Of a stretch of DNA of 64,000 bases, positions 8,404 to 17,118 are shown piece after piece. Under the pieces are notes generated by a model, which searched no databases, was not told where the DNA came from, and saw nothing but the letters and a program-made list of their open reading frames with translations. Positions within the stretch are counted from its first letter, which is position 1, and each line of letters starts with the position of its first letter. The position numbers were made by a program, and so were the translations under genes. Source of the stretch: Lishizhenia tianjinensis (lineage in GTDB: Bacteria; Bacteroidota; Bacteroidia; Flavobacteriales_D; Crocinitomicaceae); NCBI RefSeq assembly GCF_900116425.1, contig NZ_FPAS01000001.1, positions 310,001 to 374,000 of the forward strand, read 5' to 3'.

Positions 8404-11034
8404 ATGAAAGTACTCCTTACTCGCCTTGCATTCATTTTATTCTTTCTATTTTCTAATTTCAGTTATGGTCAGCATTGGACAGGTAACGTAGATTCTGTTT
8501 GGAATAATGCTGCAAATTGGTCGGCATGGCCACTTACAGGACAAGATATTGTAATAGATCCAGCTAATTATACAGGAGTGGCAGCTTCGCCCTTTCTGGA
8601 TAGTATTCCTCTGTTCGTGCCGAATTCTATTCACGTACTCAATGGTGCGTTATTGACCATAGAAACCAATTTAATGGTAAATGAAAATATAATTTGTTCA
8701 GATTCTGGTAGTTTCATCCAAATGAATTCAGGGGTTTTAACCCTTCAAGATTCTGCAGGTACTTTACAATTTCTCAATGAAGCAAGCGCAGATTTTGATT
8801 TCAATAGTTTGATTTTTTATGGGAATATATTTGTAGACCAAGGAGCAACAGTCAGTTTTGATGGTAATGCAACGAACATAGATAGTTTGAGCGTTACAAA
8901 TGGAGGTCAACTTTTAGTGGAGTCCGGAAACTTCTTTCTGGATTATTTAAAGGTAGAAAACGGGTTGTCAACCCAAAACTCTGGAATTACCGTAAATAAT
9001 GCACATTTTTATGTAGAAGGAACAACGACTTATGAAGTGTCTACAGGAAATTATTCACCCTTTTTTAAAACTACAGGCTACGGGGCTTATGTAGTTTTTA
9101 TGGATACTTTTCAGGTGGAAGGTTCAGGAAATTACACGGGTACAGTTGACATAGATTTTATTGAAGGAATTGGTGATTTTTACAATGCAATCCTTAATAC
9201 ATCTCCCAATGATGTGTATTTCAATTTGAATATTGCTGAAACACATTTGTCGTCTTACTTTAAAAATATTTTCTTAAAACTAGATCATCCCCAAGACAGT
9301 ATACAGGCAAAGGGTAATGAGGTGATTTTTTTCAACCATTTGAATCCCAATAATGAACTTTCTATTATAGAGAATGAGGGGTACATGAACATTAGCAGTA
9401 CTGAATTATGGTTTCAAAATGGAGCACATATTTCAGGAAATGGAGCTTTTCAATTTCATAATTTGAGGGTAGATGTAGATACGTCTATTCAACAAAATAC
9501 ACAACAGCCCTTGTATGTTAGTGGCAATTTAAAAATGAAGAACGGTTTGGGCTTAAGTAGTCAGGGTATAGTTCTCAACGGTACGAATGATCAAAGTTTA
9601 AAAGTGGGTTATTTTGGTTCAATTCAAGATACTTTGGCGATGACTTACCTAAGTATAGATAAACCAAGTGGTGAGGTAATCCCTCTAGTGAATTTGAAAA
9701 TAACTGATACCCTAAGGCTCCTTCAGGGTAGTATTGATTTAAGTGATTCTTTGAGCTTTATTTTCGGTGATCAAGCCAATTTTACGGGAGGAAATTCATT
9801 GTCTTACTTGCAAGGGAAGGTTGTTAAAATGAATACCTTGGATTTTACATTTCCTTTAGGAAATGCGGGTATTTACGCACCTATCAGACTTCTTTCCTCA
9901 AATTCAAACCAGAATTACAGTGCCAATTACTTTAGAAATAACCCGGGAAATTTGACCAATTTTTCATCTCCTACTGTAGCTGTAAGCAGTTTAGATTATT
10001 GGGAGGTAAATTGTTTAAACGGAACAAATGAAGTGCAAGTAGGTTTAAATTGGGAGGATGCAGCACAACATGCTTTGGGTACTTGTTCTGGCTTAACTTT
10101 ATTGGGCTTGGATGGTAGCAATTGGCTGAATAATACAGCTACAGTAAACGGAAGTTGTACAGGAAACAATGCAGGTGAATTACTTTCTACAAGCACTAAT
10201 TTGAATTACCAGCGCTATACTTTAGGTTTGGGGTATCAACCCATTCAAGAAGAGTTGGCGATTTGTGTTGGTGATAGTATAATGGTGGGGGGAATTTACT
10301 ATTCAAATCCGCAAAGTGCCTTAGAAACTTACACAGATATTAATGGAAATGATAGCATTGTGATGTATGAACTCAAGCTCCGACCTCATTTTTTTAGTAC
10401 GAAATTCGATACGATATGTAACAATGAAGTATATCAGGTGGGGAATAATAGCTACATGAATATGGAGGGTATTTTTACAGATACCCTACAGTCTATATTT
10501 GGTTGTGATAGCATCGTTGAGTCTCATATTGTTTGGAATGCTATAGAAATAGAAGCCTTTCAAAATCAAAATTACATGGATGGTACGATCAATTTTGTGC
10601 ATTCAGACACCTTTGACTACACCTATCAATGGCTAGATTGTGAAAACAGTTTAACGGATATTCAAGGAGCAACCAATTCTTATTTTATACCCGATACAAG
10701 TGGTGTTTATGCCGTGAGTGTAGAATTAGAAGGTTGCTATGACACGAGTGCTTGTGTAGTGTACACGCGAGATTACTCAGGTGTAGAAGAACAAAAATGG
10801 CGTGAGATTGAGGTTTATCCGAATCCAAATAATGGACATTTTACTTGTGAATTAAAAAACACCTATGACCATGCGCGTATAGAAATTGTAGATATGAGAG
10901 GTAGGGTAGTAGTGCAGAAAGATGTTTCTAACGTATCTACTGTGCATCTCAATTTAGTACTGAATCCAGGAAGCTACATTTTAAAATTCACAACGAATTT
11001 AGGAACCCGAGAAGAGCGTTTGATTATATACTAG
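8404..11034 (+). CDS. Large secreted protein with T9SS type A sorting domain
   Basis: The start at ATG 8404 gives a clean signal peptide (MKVLLTRLAFILFF, cut after SYGQ). An ATG 27 bases earlier would add nine polar residues and is less likely. The 876-residue protein begins with WTGNVDSVWNNAANW, a module often found in surface proteins, then has a long beta-rich region of Asn/Gly/Asp-rich strands. The last about 75 residues form a T9SS type A domain: VYPNPNNGHF, then VDMRGRVV, then the GSYILKF.T turn. The domain directs export by the T9SS and cleavage at the cell surface. The cargo role is unknown, perhaps an adhesin. Confidence 0.85.
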   Translation: MKVLLTRLAFILFFLFSNFSYGQHWTGNVDSVWNNAANWSAWPLTGQDIVIDPANYTGVAASPFLDSIPLFVPNSIHVLNGALLTIETNLMVNENIICSDSGSFIQMNSGVLTLQDSAGTLQFLNEASADFDFNSLIFYGNIFVDQGATVSFDGNATNIDSLSVTNGGQLLVESGNFFLDYLKVENGLSTQNSGITVNNAHFYVEGTTTYEVSTGNYSPFFKTTGYGAYVVFMDTFQVEGSGNYTGTVDIDFIEGIGDFYNAILNTSPNDVYFNLNIAETHLSSYFKNIFLKLDHPQDSIQAKGNEVIFFNHLNPNNELSIIENEGYMNISSTELWFQNGAHISGNGAFQFHNLRVDVDTSIQQNTQQPLYVSGNLKMKNGLGLSSQGIVLNGTNDQSLKVGYFGSIQDTLAMTYLSIDKPSGEVIPLVNLKITDTLRLLQGSIDLSDSLSFIFGDQANFTGGNSLSYLQGKVVKMNTLDFTFPLGNAGIYAPIRLLSSNSNQNYSANYFRNNPGNLTNFSSPTVAVSSLDYWEVNCLNGTNEVQVGLNWEDAAQHALGTCSGLTLLGLDGSNWLNNTATVNGSCTGNNAGELLSTSTNLNYQRYTLGLGYQPIQEELAICVGDSIMVGGIYYSNPQSALETYTDINGNDSIVMYELKLRPHFFSTKFDTICNNEVYQVGNNSYMNMEGIFTDTLQSIFGCDSIVESHIVWNAIEIEAFQNQNYMDGTINFVHSDTFDYTYQWLDCENSLTDIQGATNSYFIPDTSGVYAVSVELEGCYDTSACVVYTRDYSGVEEQKWREIEVYPNPNNGHFTCELKNTYDHARIEIVDMRGRVVVQKDVSNVSTVHLNLVLNPGSYILKFTTNLGTREERLIIY

Positions 11035-11156
11035 GTTTTTCAAAAAATTATAAGCTAAGCTCGTCTTTGGAGGGCTGTTTTTAATTGTAGGAAATTTAGG
11101 GGTAAAAGTTATTCCTTGTGAAGTAAAAGTCGAACTGAATTCGTACTTTTAAAAGC

Positions 11157-11753
11157 ATGAAAACCTTACTTAAAATCATTTTTATTTCTTGCATTACGGG
11201 CAGCGTATTTGCGCTAATTTATCACAGAGAGGCCATAGGTGAAATGGCTGTATTTAAGAACCACGAAGTAGGCGATACTTTGGATGTGCACCGAGGGGTA
11301 GTGGTTTATTACAACGGCTCTACGGGAAATGTTTCGGGTAGAAATACAACGCCAGACGGCTACAACTTGGGCTTAAAATATCAATGTGTAGAGTTTGTTA
11401 AACGCTACTATTATGAAGTTTACAACCATAAAATGCCCAATTCTTACGGTCACGCCAAAGATTTCTTCAATAAAAGTTTAAATGATGCTAGCTTGAATTT
11501 AGATAGAAATTTGATTCAATACAATCATCCTTCAGTTCATCCTCCAAAAGAGGGTGACTTGGTTGTTTTTGACGGATCTATTTTTAATTCTTTCGGACAC
11601 GTAGCTATCATTTCTAAAGTAGAAGAGGATGAGCTAGAATTAGTCCAACAAAATACCGGTAAACAAAGTCGCGTTAACTACAAGATCTCAAAAGAAGAAG
11701 ATGCCTATAAGATTCATGCTACTGGAATATTGGGGTATTTGCGTCGGAAATAG
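11157..11753 (+). CDS. Secreted CHAP-domain amidase/peptidase
   Basis: The 198-residue protein has an N-terminal hydrophobic segment (residues 3-21), so it is exported or membrane-anchored. The CHAP domain follows: catalytic Cys77 in YQCVEFVKRYY and His148 in SFGHVAII, with a polar third residue expected just after. CHAP enzymes cleave peptidoglycan cross-links or glutathionylspermidine; the EFVKRYY form is nearer the latter group. It is preceded by a weak -7-like TACTTTTA right before the ATG. Confidence 0.85.
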   Translation: MKTLLKIIFISCITGSVFALIYHREAIGEMAVFKNHEVGDTLDVHRGVVVYYNGSTGNVSGRNTTPDGYNLGLKYQCVEFVKRYYYEVYNHKMPNSYGHAKDFFNKSLNDASLNLDRNLIQYNHPSVHPPKEGDLVVFDGSIFNSFGHVAIISKVEEDELELVQQNTGKQSRVNYKISKEEDAYKIHATGILGYLRRK

Positions 11754-11787
11754 TACTAGAAAAATATTTTTAGTTGAATATTAATTC

Positions 11788-11823
11788 CTTCCTTACGCTT
11801 ATTGATTGTATAGCGTAGGGAAG
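11788..11823. terminator. Hairpin downstream of the CHAP gene
   Basis: CTTCCTTACGCT and AGCGTAGGGAAG pair over 12 positions with one mismatch, around a 12-nt loop. There is no T run on the plus strand, so it may be a weak terminator or an mRNA 3' protection hairpin. A second short palindrome (GACTAA, six bases, TTAGTC) follows at 11832-11849. Confidence 0.4.
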
Positions 11824-11897
11824 CTTATACCGACTAATTTCGTTTAGTCTAACTGCAAATTCTGAATACCAACAGGGTTTGACAGAAACAACTAAAC

Positions 11898-12878
11898 ATG
11901 AAAAACCTTTTATTGGTTCTCCTTTTTATGGGGGGAATACAGTCTGTACTTTGGTCACAATGTACCGTCGTTTCCAACAATGGAGCTTATTCCTTGAATA
12001 TATATTTAAACCCAGTGCAAATAGTACCGCAACAAAGTGGGTGTCCAAATGGCTATAACTTTAAAGTAATTATCGACTATGTGATTTCTGCCTCACAAGG
12101 ATATACGCAGGGTGATATACTGGCTTTGGATGGTGAATTATATTGTTATGGAGGAACGGGCGCCGGTGTCTTTCCTTTACCACTAGACACGGCAAGTGGA
12201 CAAGTTTATACAACTATCTTTTCTACCAACTCAACAAACTGTGCTTCAGATACGCCTACTGATTTGTTGTGTGATGGTTTTTTCCTTCACATAAATGCAA
12301 AGCAAGTGAGTTCACAATACTTGTTCTGTATACCTGCCGTTCCTTTAAGTACAAGCTTACTGAGTGCAGAGCTTACCCAGAACAATGAAGATCTGAATTT
12401 TGAATGGATCACCGCTACAGAGTCGAATACGGCTACTTATTTAGTAGAGCATTTGTTTGATGAAGAAGATTGGCAAGTGTTAGAAAACATTCCTGCCCAG
12501 GGTTATTCTGAAGTTAAAACCTATTACCAGAGTCAATTGAAAAATGCTCAAGTTGGAAATCACTATTTTAAATTATCGGAAATAGATTTAAATGGGGATA
12601 CCACTTTTTTAAAATTGATGAGCTTTACCAAAAGCGCTCCATCTGATATTCAAGTTTACCCCAATCCTTCTTCAAGTGGAAATTTTACACTTAGTGCCTC
12701 TAATTTGATCCCAAATTCCTTCATTTTATGCAATGCTCAAGGAAATTTGGTGTCGGACGAAAAATTTATTTTGATTCACGAAGGCAATCAAATGAAGATT
12801 CAACTAAATAATCTTCAGAAGGGAGTCTATTATTTAAAGGATGAAAAGGGGAGTTGTTATCGCTTAATCTACGCCTAG
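11898..12878 (+). CDS. T9SS-sorted secreted protein, paralogue 1
   Basis: The signal peptide covers residues 1-20 (cut after VLWSQ). The mature N-terminal half is cysteine-bearing and beta-rich, with TNSTNCASDTP near 110. The middle, from about 165 to 245, fits a beta-sandwich that often precedes sorting domains (FEWITATE, then DLNGDTTFLKLMS). The last about 75 residues form the T9SS type A sorting domain (VYPNPSSSGNF, then LQKGVYYL). It is a tandem paralogue of the gene at 13055. The role is unknown. Confidence 0.83.
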   Translation: MKNLLLVLLFMGGIQSVLWSQCTVVSNNGAYSLNIYLNPVQIVPQQSGCPNGYNFKVIIDYVISASQGYTQGDILALDGELYCYGGTGAGVFPLPLDTASGQVYTTIFSTNSTNCASDTPTDLLCDGFFLHINAKQVSSQYLFCIPAVPLSTSLLSAELTQNNEDLNFEWITATESNTATYLVEHLFDEEDWQVLENIPAQGYSEVKTYYQSQLKNAQVGNHYFKLSEIDLNGDTTFLKLMSFTKSAPSDIQVYPNPSSSGNFTLSASNLIPNSFILCNAQGNLVSDEKFILIHEGNQMKIQLNNLQKGVYYLKDEKGSCYRLIYA

Positions 12879-12975
12879 TTTATTTCTTTTTTGTATACTC
12901 TTACTTGCATAAAGGAGTGGTTTTGAATGTTTAAATTAGTTGAATTAACTATCTAGTTTATAGTGTTTTAGGTTT

Positions 12976-12983
12976 TAGTTTTG
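12976..12983 (+). promoter_or_regulatory. Possible -7 element of the second T9SS paralogue
   Basis: TAGTTTTG fits TAnnTTTG and is part of a palindrome (TTTAGTT/AACTAAA, 12974-12990). It is 72 bp before the start codon. No -33 box was seen. Confidence 0.4.
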
Positions 12984-13054
12984 AACTAAATATTTTTTTT
13001 ATTCAAAAGCTTTTGTCGTAAATTGTTGTTCTAAACCTTTTTTACAACTTTACT

Positions 13055-14047
13055 ATGAGACGCTTAATACTTCTCTTAAGCCTCCCTATGCTTCTATGCT
13101 CCAAGAATTTGGGCGCGCAGTGTTGGGTTGAGGCGAGCAATCACACCTACATGGTTTTTTTCGATTTCACGATTTTACAAGTGAATCCTGTGCAAGCAAG
13201 TTGTACCACGGGCTACGATTTTACCGTGGATATACAATACGCCATCACCTCTTCTGGAAATTACAAGGCAGGAAATATACACAGTATAGATACGGAGTTA
13301 AATTGTTACGGCGCGATAGCCCCAAATAACACTTCTTTTCCCTTACCTACAGACACGGCATCAGGTTTAACCGTTACTAGTTCCCTTAGCACCAATTCTA
13401 CCAATTGTGCCTCAGATACACCAGTAAGTTTGCTGTGCAACCAAGTAATCATTACTGCCATAGGAAAAATGTTCGCTACCTATGATCAAATTTGTTTGCC
13501 CGGTTTTGCTCTTTTCACGGAATTATATAGTACCGATATTCGGTCAACTGAAATGGGAGATATAACCTTTGAATGGACTACTGCTGTTGAAAGAGATACC
13601 AAATCCTATCTGGTAGAACACCTTTACGAGGGCGATGAGTTTGAATTGTTAGAAGAGGTTCAAGCGCAGGGAAACTCAGAAGTCAAAACCGATTATGCCG
13701 TAACTCTGCCATTAGCAAAAAGTGGAGTGCATTACTTTAAATTGATGGAGGTGGATTTAAATGGTGATACCACCTTTTTAAAGTTGATGTCCTACAAACT
13801 CAAAGAAAAAGATGAAGTAGTGTTGTTTCCCAATCCATCTGTGGATGGTAAATTCATTTTAGAGGGGAAAGCTGTAGAACAACAGAATTACAAGGTATTC
13901 AATGCTCAAGGACAAATTATTTCACCTGATAAATACCTCCAGTCCATGGGAGAAAATCGCGTGATTTTTGATCTAAGTAACCTTCCGAAAGGGGTTTACC
14001 ATCTTAGGAGTTCAGAAATGAAAGATTATAGTTTGGTGGTGGTATAG
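13055..14047 (+). CDS. T9SS-sorted secreted protein, paralogue 2
   Basis: This 330-residue protein has the same architecture as the preceding one: signal peptide (residues 1-21, cut after LGAQ), cysteine-bearing N-terminal domain with TNSTNCASDTP, beta-sandwich with FEWTTAVE and DLNGDTTFLKLMS, and a T9SS type A domain (LFPNPSVDGKF, then LPKGVYHLR). The shared segments show a tandem duplication. The N-terminal part has drifted more than the C-terminal half, as expected if the ligand-facing part is under different selection. Confidence 0.83.
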   Translation: MRRLILLLSLPMLLCSKNLGAQCWVEASNHTYMVFFDFTILQVNPVQASCTTGYDFTVDIQYAITSSGNYKAGNIHSIDTELNCYGAIAPNNTSFPLPTDTASGLTVTSSLSTNSTNCASDTPVSLLCNQVIITAIGKMFATYDQICLPGFALFTELYSTDIRSTEMGDITFEWTTAVERDTKSYLVEHLYEGDEFELLEEVQAQGNSEVKTDYAVTLPLAKSGVHYFKLMEVDLNGDTTFLKLMSYKLKEKDEVVLFPNPSVDGKFILEGKAVEQQNYKVFNAQGQIISPDKYLQSMGENRVIFDLSNLPKGVYHLRSSEMKDYSLVVV

Positions 14048-14123
14048 TTAATTTACAATTAATAGAGCTCAAATTTAGAAAGCTTTCAAGACTTTATTTT
14101 ATTTTTAAACCAAAGCATTGAAG

Positions 14124-14969
14124 ATGTACGAAAATTTGGTTTTTAAAGGAGGTGGTGTCCTTGGAATGGCCTATGCAGGGGCTATTGATGTTTTGGAAGA
14201 GAAAGGACTTTTGAGTAACATTCAACGTGTTGCAGGTACATCCGCTGGAGCCTTAACTGCATTGAGTTTATGCTTGGGGTACACGGCGAATGACCTAAAG
14301 GAATTAATGGCCCAAACCAATTTTAAAAAATTTCAGAAAGAGACCAACTACCTGAAAATTACACATGATTATGGGTTGTATAAGGGGAATTTTTTGTTGA
14401 CCTGGATCAAAGAAATCATTGCAGCAAAGGATAAAGACCCAGAAATGACTTTTAAAGATCTTAACGCCTGCGATTGTTGGGATTTAAAGGTTTTTGCCTG
14501 TAATCTAAATACTACCGGACTCCAAGAGTTTTCCTTTGAACAAACTCCGCATATTAAAATTGCAGAAGCAATCAGAGCCTCTATGTCCATTCCCTTTTTT
14601 TTCAATGCTTGGCAGTTCCCAAATGGAGACATGAATAAACACATTTTCATCGATGGTGGAGTGTTGTATAATTATCCCATATCAGCCTTTGACAATTTGG
14701 ATAAAACTCTTGGATTGTATATCAATACCGAAGATAAGGATGAAGACTTGGGCTTTGATCAGATAGGGAGTTACATTAAACGTTTGTTTAAGGCCGTCTT
14801 AAAGGGGCAAGACATGGATATGTTTAAATCAGATGAAGTAAGAAAGCGCACAATTTTCTTAGATAATTTGCACATTTCATCTACGCATTTCGATATCACT
14901 AAAGAAGAGCAGGAAAGTTTGTTTAACAAAGCGAAAGAACTTACAGAGAATTTCTGCAGTAAGCTTTAA
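14124..14969 (+). CDS. Patatin-like phospholipase
   Basis: The protein (about 281 residues) has the full patatin catalytic set: the oxyanion loop GGGVLGMAYAGA at 9-20, nucleophile Ser40 in GTSAG, and Asp177 in the DGG motif (IDGGVLYNYP). It should hydrolyse acyl esters of membrane lipids through a Ser-Asp dyad. There is no signal peptide, so it is cytoplasmic or peripheral. A TTG six bases upstream is in frame, but ATG 14124 is the normal choice. The gene stands alone. Confidence 0.92.
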   Translation: MYENLVFKGGGVLGMAYAGAIDVLEEKGLLSNIQRVAGTSAGALTALSLCLGYTANDLKELMAQTNFKKFQKETNYLKITHDYGLYKGNFLLTWIKEIIAAKDKDPEMTFKDLNACDCWDLKVFACNLNTTGLQEFSFEQTPHIKIAEAIRASMSIPFFFNAWQFPNGDMNKHIFIDGGVLYNYPISAFDNLDKTLGLYINTEDKDEDLGFDQIGSYIKRLFKAVLKGQDMDMFKSDEVRKRTIFLDNLHISSTHFDITKEEQESLFNKAKELTENFCSKL

Positions 14970-15046
14970 GATAGTGAGGTAAAACTGGGTTTAAGCAGCG
15001 CATATATTTATTTTTCCTCCCCGGTATTTGGAATTTCTTTTTGGTG

Positions 15047-15054
15047 TAATTTTG
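15047..15054 (+). promoter_or_regulatory. -7 element of the 2OG-Fe(II) oxygenase gene
   Basis: TAATTTTG fits the consensus exactly. A TTTG at 15027-15030 could be the -33 box, though the 16-bp spacing is short. The element lies inside an upstream in-frame extension of the gene, so it decides where translation can start. Confidence 0.55.
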
Positions 15055-15072
15055 CGCACCTTATTTATTGAA

Positions 15073-15696
15073 TTGAAAGCATACTCAGACGAGGTCTACC
15101 TTCAGTGGTTTGACGAATTGGCACAAAAGGATTTTGTGGTAATTGATGATTATTTAAGCGAAGAAATCTTTGCTAAAGTTTTTGATTTTTTTCAAGTGAA
15201 ACGTGATGATGACGCCCTTGCAAAAGCAGGGATAGGAACGTTAGGAGATCACACGATAGCCAAAGAAATTAGAGGAGATTATGTGTATTGGATAGACAAA
15301 AATACCGATACAGAATTGGATGCACTTCACGTTCAAATGGACGATTTAGTGGCCAAAGTTAATCGCTACCTGTTCTTAAGTATTTCAGATTTTGAATACC
15401 ACTTGGCTTTTTACCCCAAAGGAACTTATTATCAAAAGCATTTAGACCAGTTTAAGGGTAGAAATAACCGACAACTTTCTTACGTTTTGTACCTCAACAA
15501 AGATTGGCAACAAGGCGATGGTGGAGAATTGAGAATTTTTAGAGAGGAAGGAGATTTAGACATTGCTCCGAAGGCAAATCGTTTGGTACTTTTTAAAAGT
15601 GGAGTAGTAGAACACGAAGTGCTTACCACAGAAACAGGTAGGATGAGTTTAACCGGTTGGATGTTGAATAACCCCGTTGGTTTAGGATTCTTGTAG
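15073..15696 (+). CDS. 2OG-Fe(II) oxygenase (prolyl 4-hydroxylase/SM-20 type)
   Basis: Counted from TTG 15073 the iron ligands are His123 and Asp125 (KHLDQF) and His181 (VEHEVL), and Arg190 (GRMSLTGW) binds 2-oxoglutarate. Such enzymes hydroxylate protein side chains or small molecules in the cytoplasm. The frame is open further upstream to 15028, but that part carries the promoter element at 15047-15054. The TTG (L-K-A-Y-S-D) is therefore the most likely start, although no ATG exists in this region and the exact start is uncertain. Confidence 0.82.
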   Translation: MKAYSDEVYLQWFDELAQKDFVVIDDYLSEEIFAKVFDFFQVKRDDDALAKAGIGTLGDHTIAKEIRGDYVYWIDKNTDTELDALHVQMDDLVAKVNRYLFLSISDFEYHLAFYPKGTYYQKHLDQFKGRNNRQLSYVLYLNKDWQQGDGGELRIFREEGDLDIAPKANRLVLFKSGVVEHEVLTTETGRMSLTGWMLNNPVGLGFL

Positions 15697-15764
15697 TGGA
15701 GCATAATTTCACCAAAAAATGATAATTATCCTTCCATTTTTCAACTGAGAAATGGAGGAAAGAT

Positions 15765-15772
15765 TAATTTTG
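15765..15772 (+). promoter_or_regulatory. -7 element at the head of the metal-acquisition locus
   Basis: TAATTTTG is an exact TAnnTTTG match only 9 bp before ATG 15782. It lies within the longer in-frame version starting at ATG 15752, so that start is unlikely. The leader would be only a few nucleotides long. Confidence 0.6.
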
Positions 15773-15781
15773 TCGGCAGGT

Positions 15782-16189
15782 ATGAGAATATTTGCCGGCA
15801 TAGTAATCCTTATTTACGTTTTCTCTTTGAGTAAGCCCGTGCAAACCATCCTTCATTTTACGCAAAATCAAGAACAAATTGCCGAAGAACTTTGTGAGAA
15901 CAAAGACCAAGAAGAATTAGAGTGTAACGGTAAGTGTTATTTGATGAAAGAGTTGGCCAACGAAGTTAACGATGATCAAGCCTTAAACTCCGAGGAGAAT
16001 TCCAAACCCTCAAAGAAAGATTCAAAATCTCAGTTCAAACAAAAAGACTACGAACGTTTAAACAATCCTGTAGATTTACCAATTTACTTTTTAGAGAAGG
16101 ACGAAAAGAATTTTATTCCCTACAGCTATCATTTAGCTACGTTTACTGGAGATATCACCGTTCCACCTCCCCAAGTTTTGTACATATAA
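15782..16189 (+). CDS. Small exported NGKC protein with C-terminal PPPQ motif
   Basis: The family is found, as far as I know, beside TonB receptors and copper genes in Bacteroidota, but it has no assigned function. The start at ATG 15782 gives a hydrophobic signal (MRIFAGIVILIYVFSL). Next comes a charged segment with two cysteines (ELCENKD, then ECNGKCYLMKEL), possibly a metal or thiol site. A lysine/serine-rich linker follows, and the chain ends in PPPQVLYI. The 183-residue protein at 19565 ends in the same kind of motif (PPPQFLAFI). It is the first gene of the 9.4-kb same-strand cluster. Confidence 0.75.
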   Translation: MRIFAGIVILIYVFSLSKPVQTILHFTQNQEQIAEELCENKDQEELECNGKCYLMKELANEVNDDQALNSEENSKPSKKDSKSQFKQKDYERLNNPVDLPIYFLEKDEKNFIPYSYHLATFTGDITVPPPQVLYI

Positions 16190-16213
16190 GTTAAAAATCA
16201 TGCTAGAAATTGC

Positions 16214-16253
16214 TTTGCGAAGAAACCCATCGCAGGCGTGCGCCTATGCGCAA
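16214..16253 (+). promoter_or_regulatory. Possible RNA hairpin in the mbnP leader
   Basis: TTTGCG and CGCAAA flank an inner stem with CGC-AGGC, loop GTGC, GCCT and GCG with a two-base bulge. It is the only GC-rich patch in the gap before mbnP. It could be a leader hairpin or an operator; nothing more can be said. Confidence 0.3.
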
Positions 16254-16271
16254 AATTTAATGTACAAAACA

Positions 16272-17117
16272 ATGAAAAAAATTATAGGAATGTTCGCTAT
16301 AGCAGTGTTTGCTGTGGCGTGTAAGAAAGAAGATATTCAACAAAATCAAAACGAATACAAAGGTGAAATCTTGGTGAATTTTGATTTGAAAGCGGGAAGT
16401 TCTCCGCTTGCGTTAAGAGCAGCTGGGGATACTGTAAATTATGATTACAATACATCAAATAACCAGGCTTTTAACGTCTCAAATTTTGGTTTTTATGTAA
16501 GTGCTTTCACGCTAAGTGGACCTAACGGTGAGAGCTATACCCAAGAAATGAAAGCTACGGCTGAATCGGCTAAAGGGTATTATAAAGTGGAAGCGAGTAA
16601 TCCATCATCTAGTTTTATTAACCTTGATAATATTCCAGAAGGAAGTTACGATCAAGTGAGCTTCACCATAGGTGTAGGTGAAGAAGGAGTGCAATCTGGA
16701 GCTTCTGGTGGTGTTTTGGATCCTGCCAATGGAGCATGGTTCTGGAATTGGAATGCAGGTTACATAGCCATGAAAGTAGAAGGCAGTGCTGCCGATTCTC
16801 CGCAAGAATTTGTTGACCAAGGAAACGGATCAAGTATCCCTGCAAAACGCATGGAATTTCATGTAGGTGGTTGGAAAGATGTGGAAGGAAGTATGTTTGT
16901 GAACAACCTGAAAACCTTAACCTTAGATTTTGGTTCACCTATTTTAATCGGTGAGAAATATGCTCCCGAAGCACACGTAGTGGTTGATGTATTGCCTTTC
17001 TTCAATGCTTCAAACAACGATTTTACAACTTCTTATTCTGTACATTCTCCTATGGCGGGGGCTCCTTTTGCAGCTACTTTCCAAAGTATGTTTGTCATGG
17101 ATCACGTACACCAATAA
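16272..17117 (+). CDS. mbnP: MbnP-family copper-binding lipoprotein
   Basis: MbnP proteins bind copper in the periplasm through a kynurenine made from a tryptophan by the partner MbnH. The start at ATG 16272 gives a lipoprotein signal (MKKIIGMFAIAVFAVAC, lipid Cys17). The hallmark is the tryptophan-rich strand NGAWFWNWNAGYIAMKVEG at 153-171, with Trp156, 158 and 160; one of these is the candidate for oxidation. FNVSNFGFYVSAFTL at 67-81 and EFHVGG later also fit the family. An in-frame ATG 72 bases upstream (16200) would add a polar extension and is rejected. It is followed after one base by mbnH. Confidence 0.85.
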   Translation: MKKIIGMFAIAVFAVACKKEDIQQNQNEYKGEILVNFDLKAGSSPLALRAAGDTVNYDYNTSNNQAFNVSNFGFYVSAFTLSGPNGESYTQEMKATAESAKGYYKVEASNPSSSFINLDNIPEGSYDQVSFTIGVGEEGVQSGASGGVLDPANGAWFWNWNAGYIAMKVEGSAADSPQEFVDQGNGSSIPAKRMEFHVGGWKDVEGSMFVNNLKTLTLDFGSPILIGEKYAPEAHVVVDVLPFFNASNNDFTTSYSVHSPMAGAPFAATFQSMFVMDHVHQ

Positions 17118-17118
17118 G

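Noticed and set aside
12901-13054. Possible small gene between the two T9SS paralogues
   Set aside because: Only short frames with stops are present. The region fits a promoter with palindromes.
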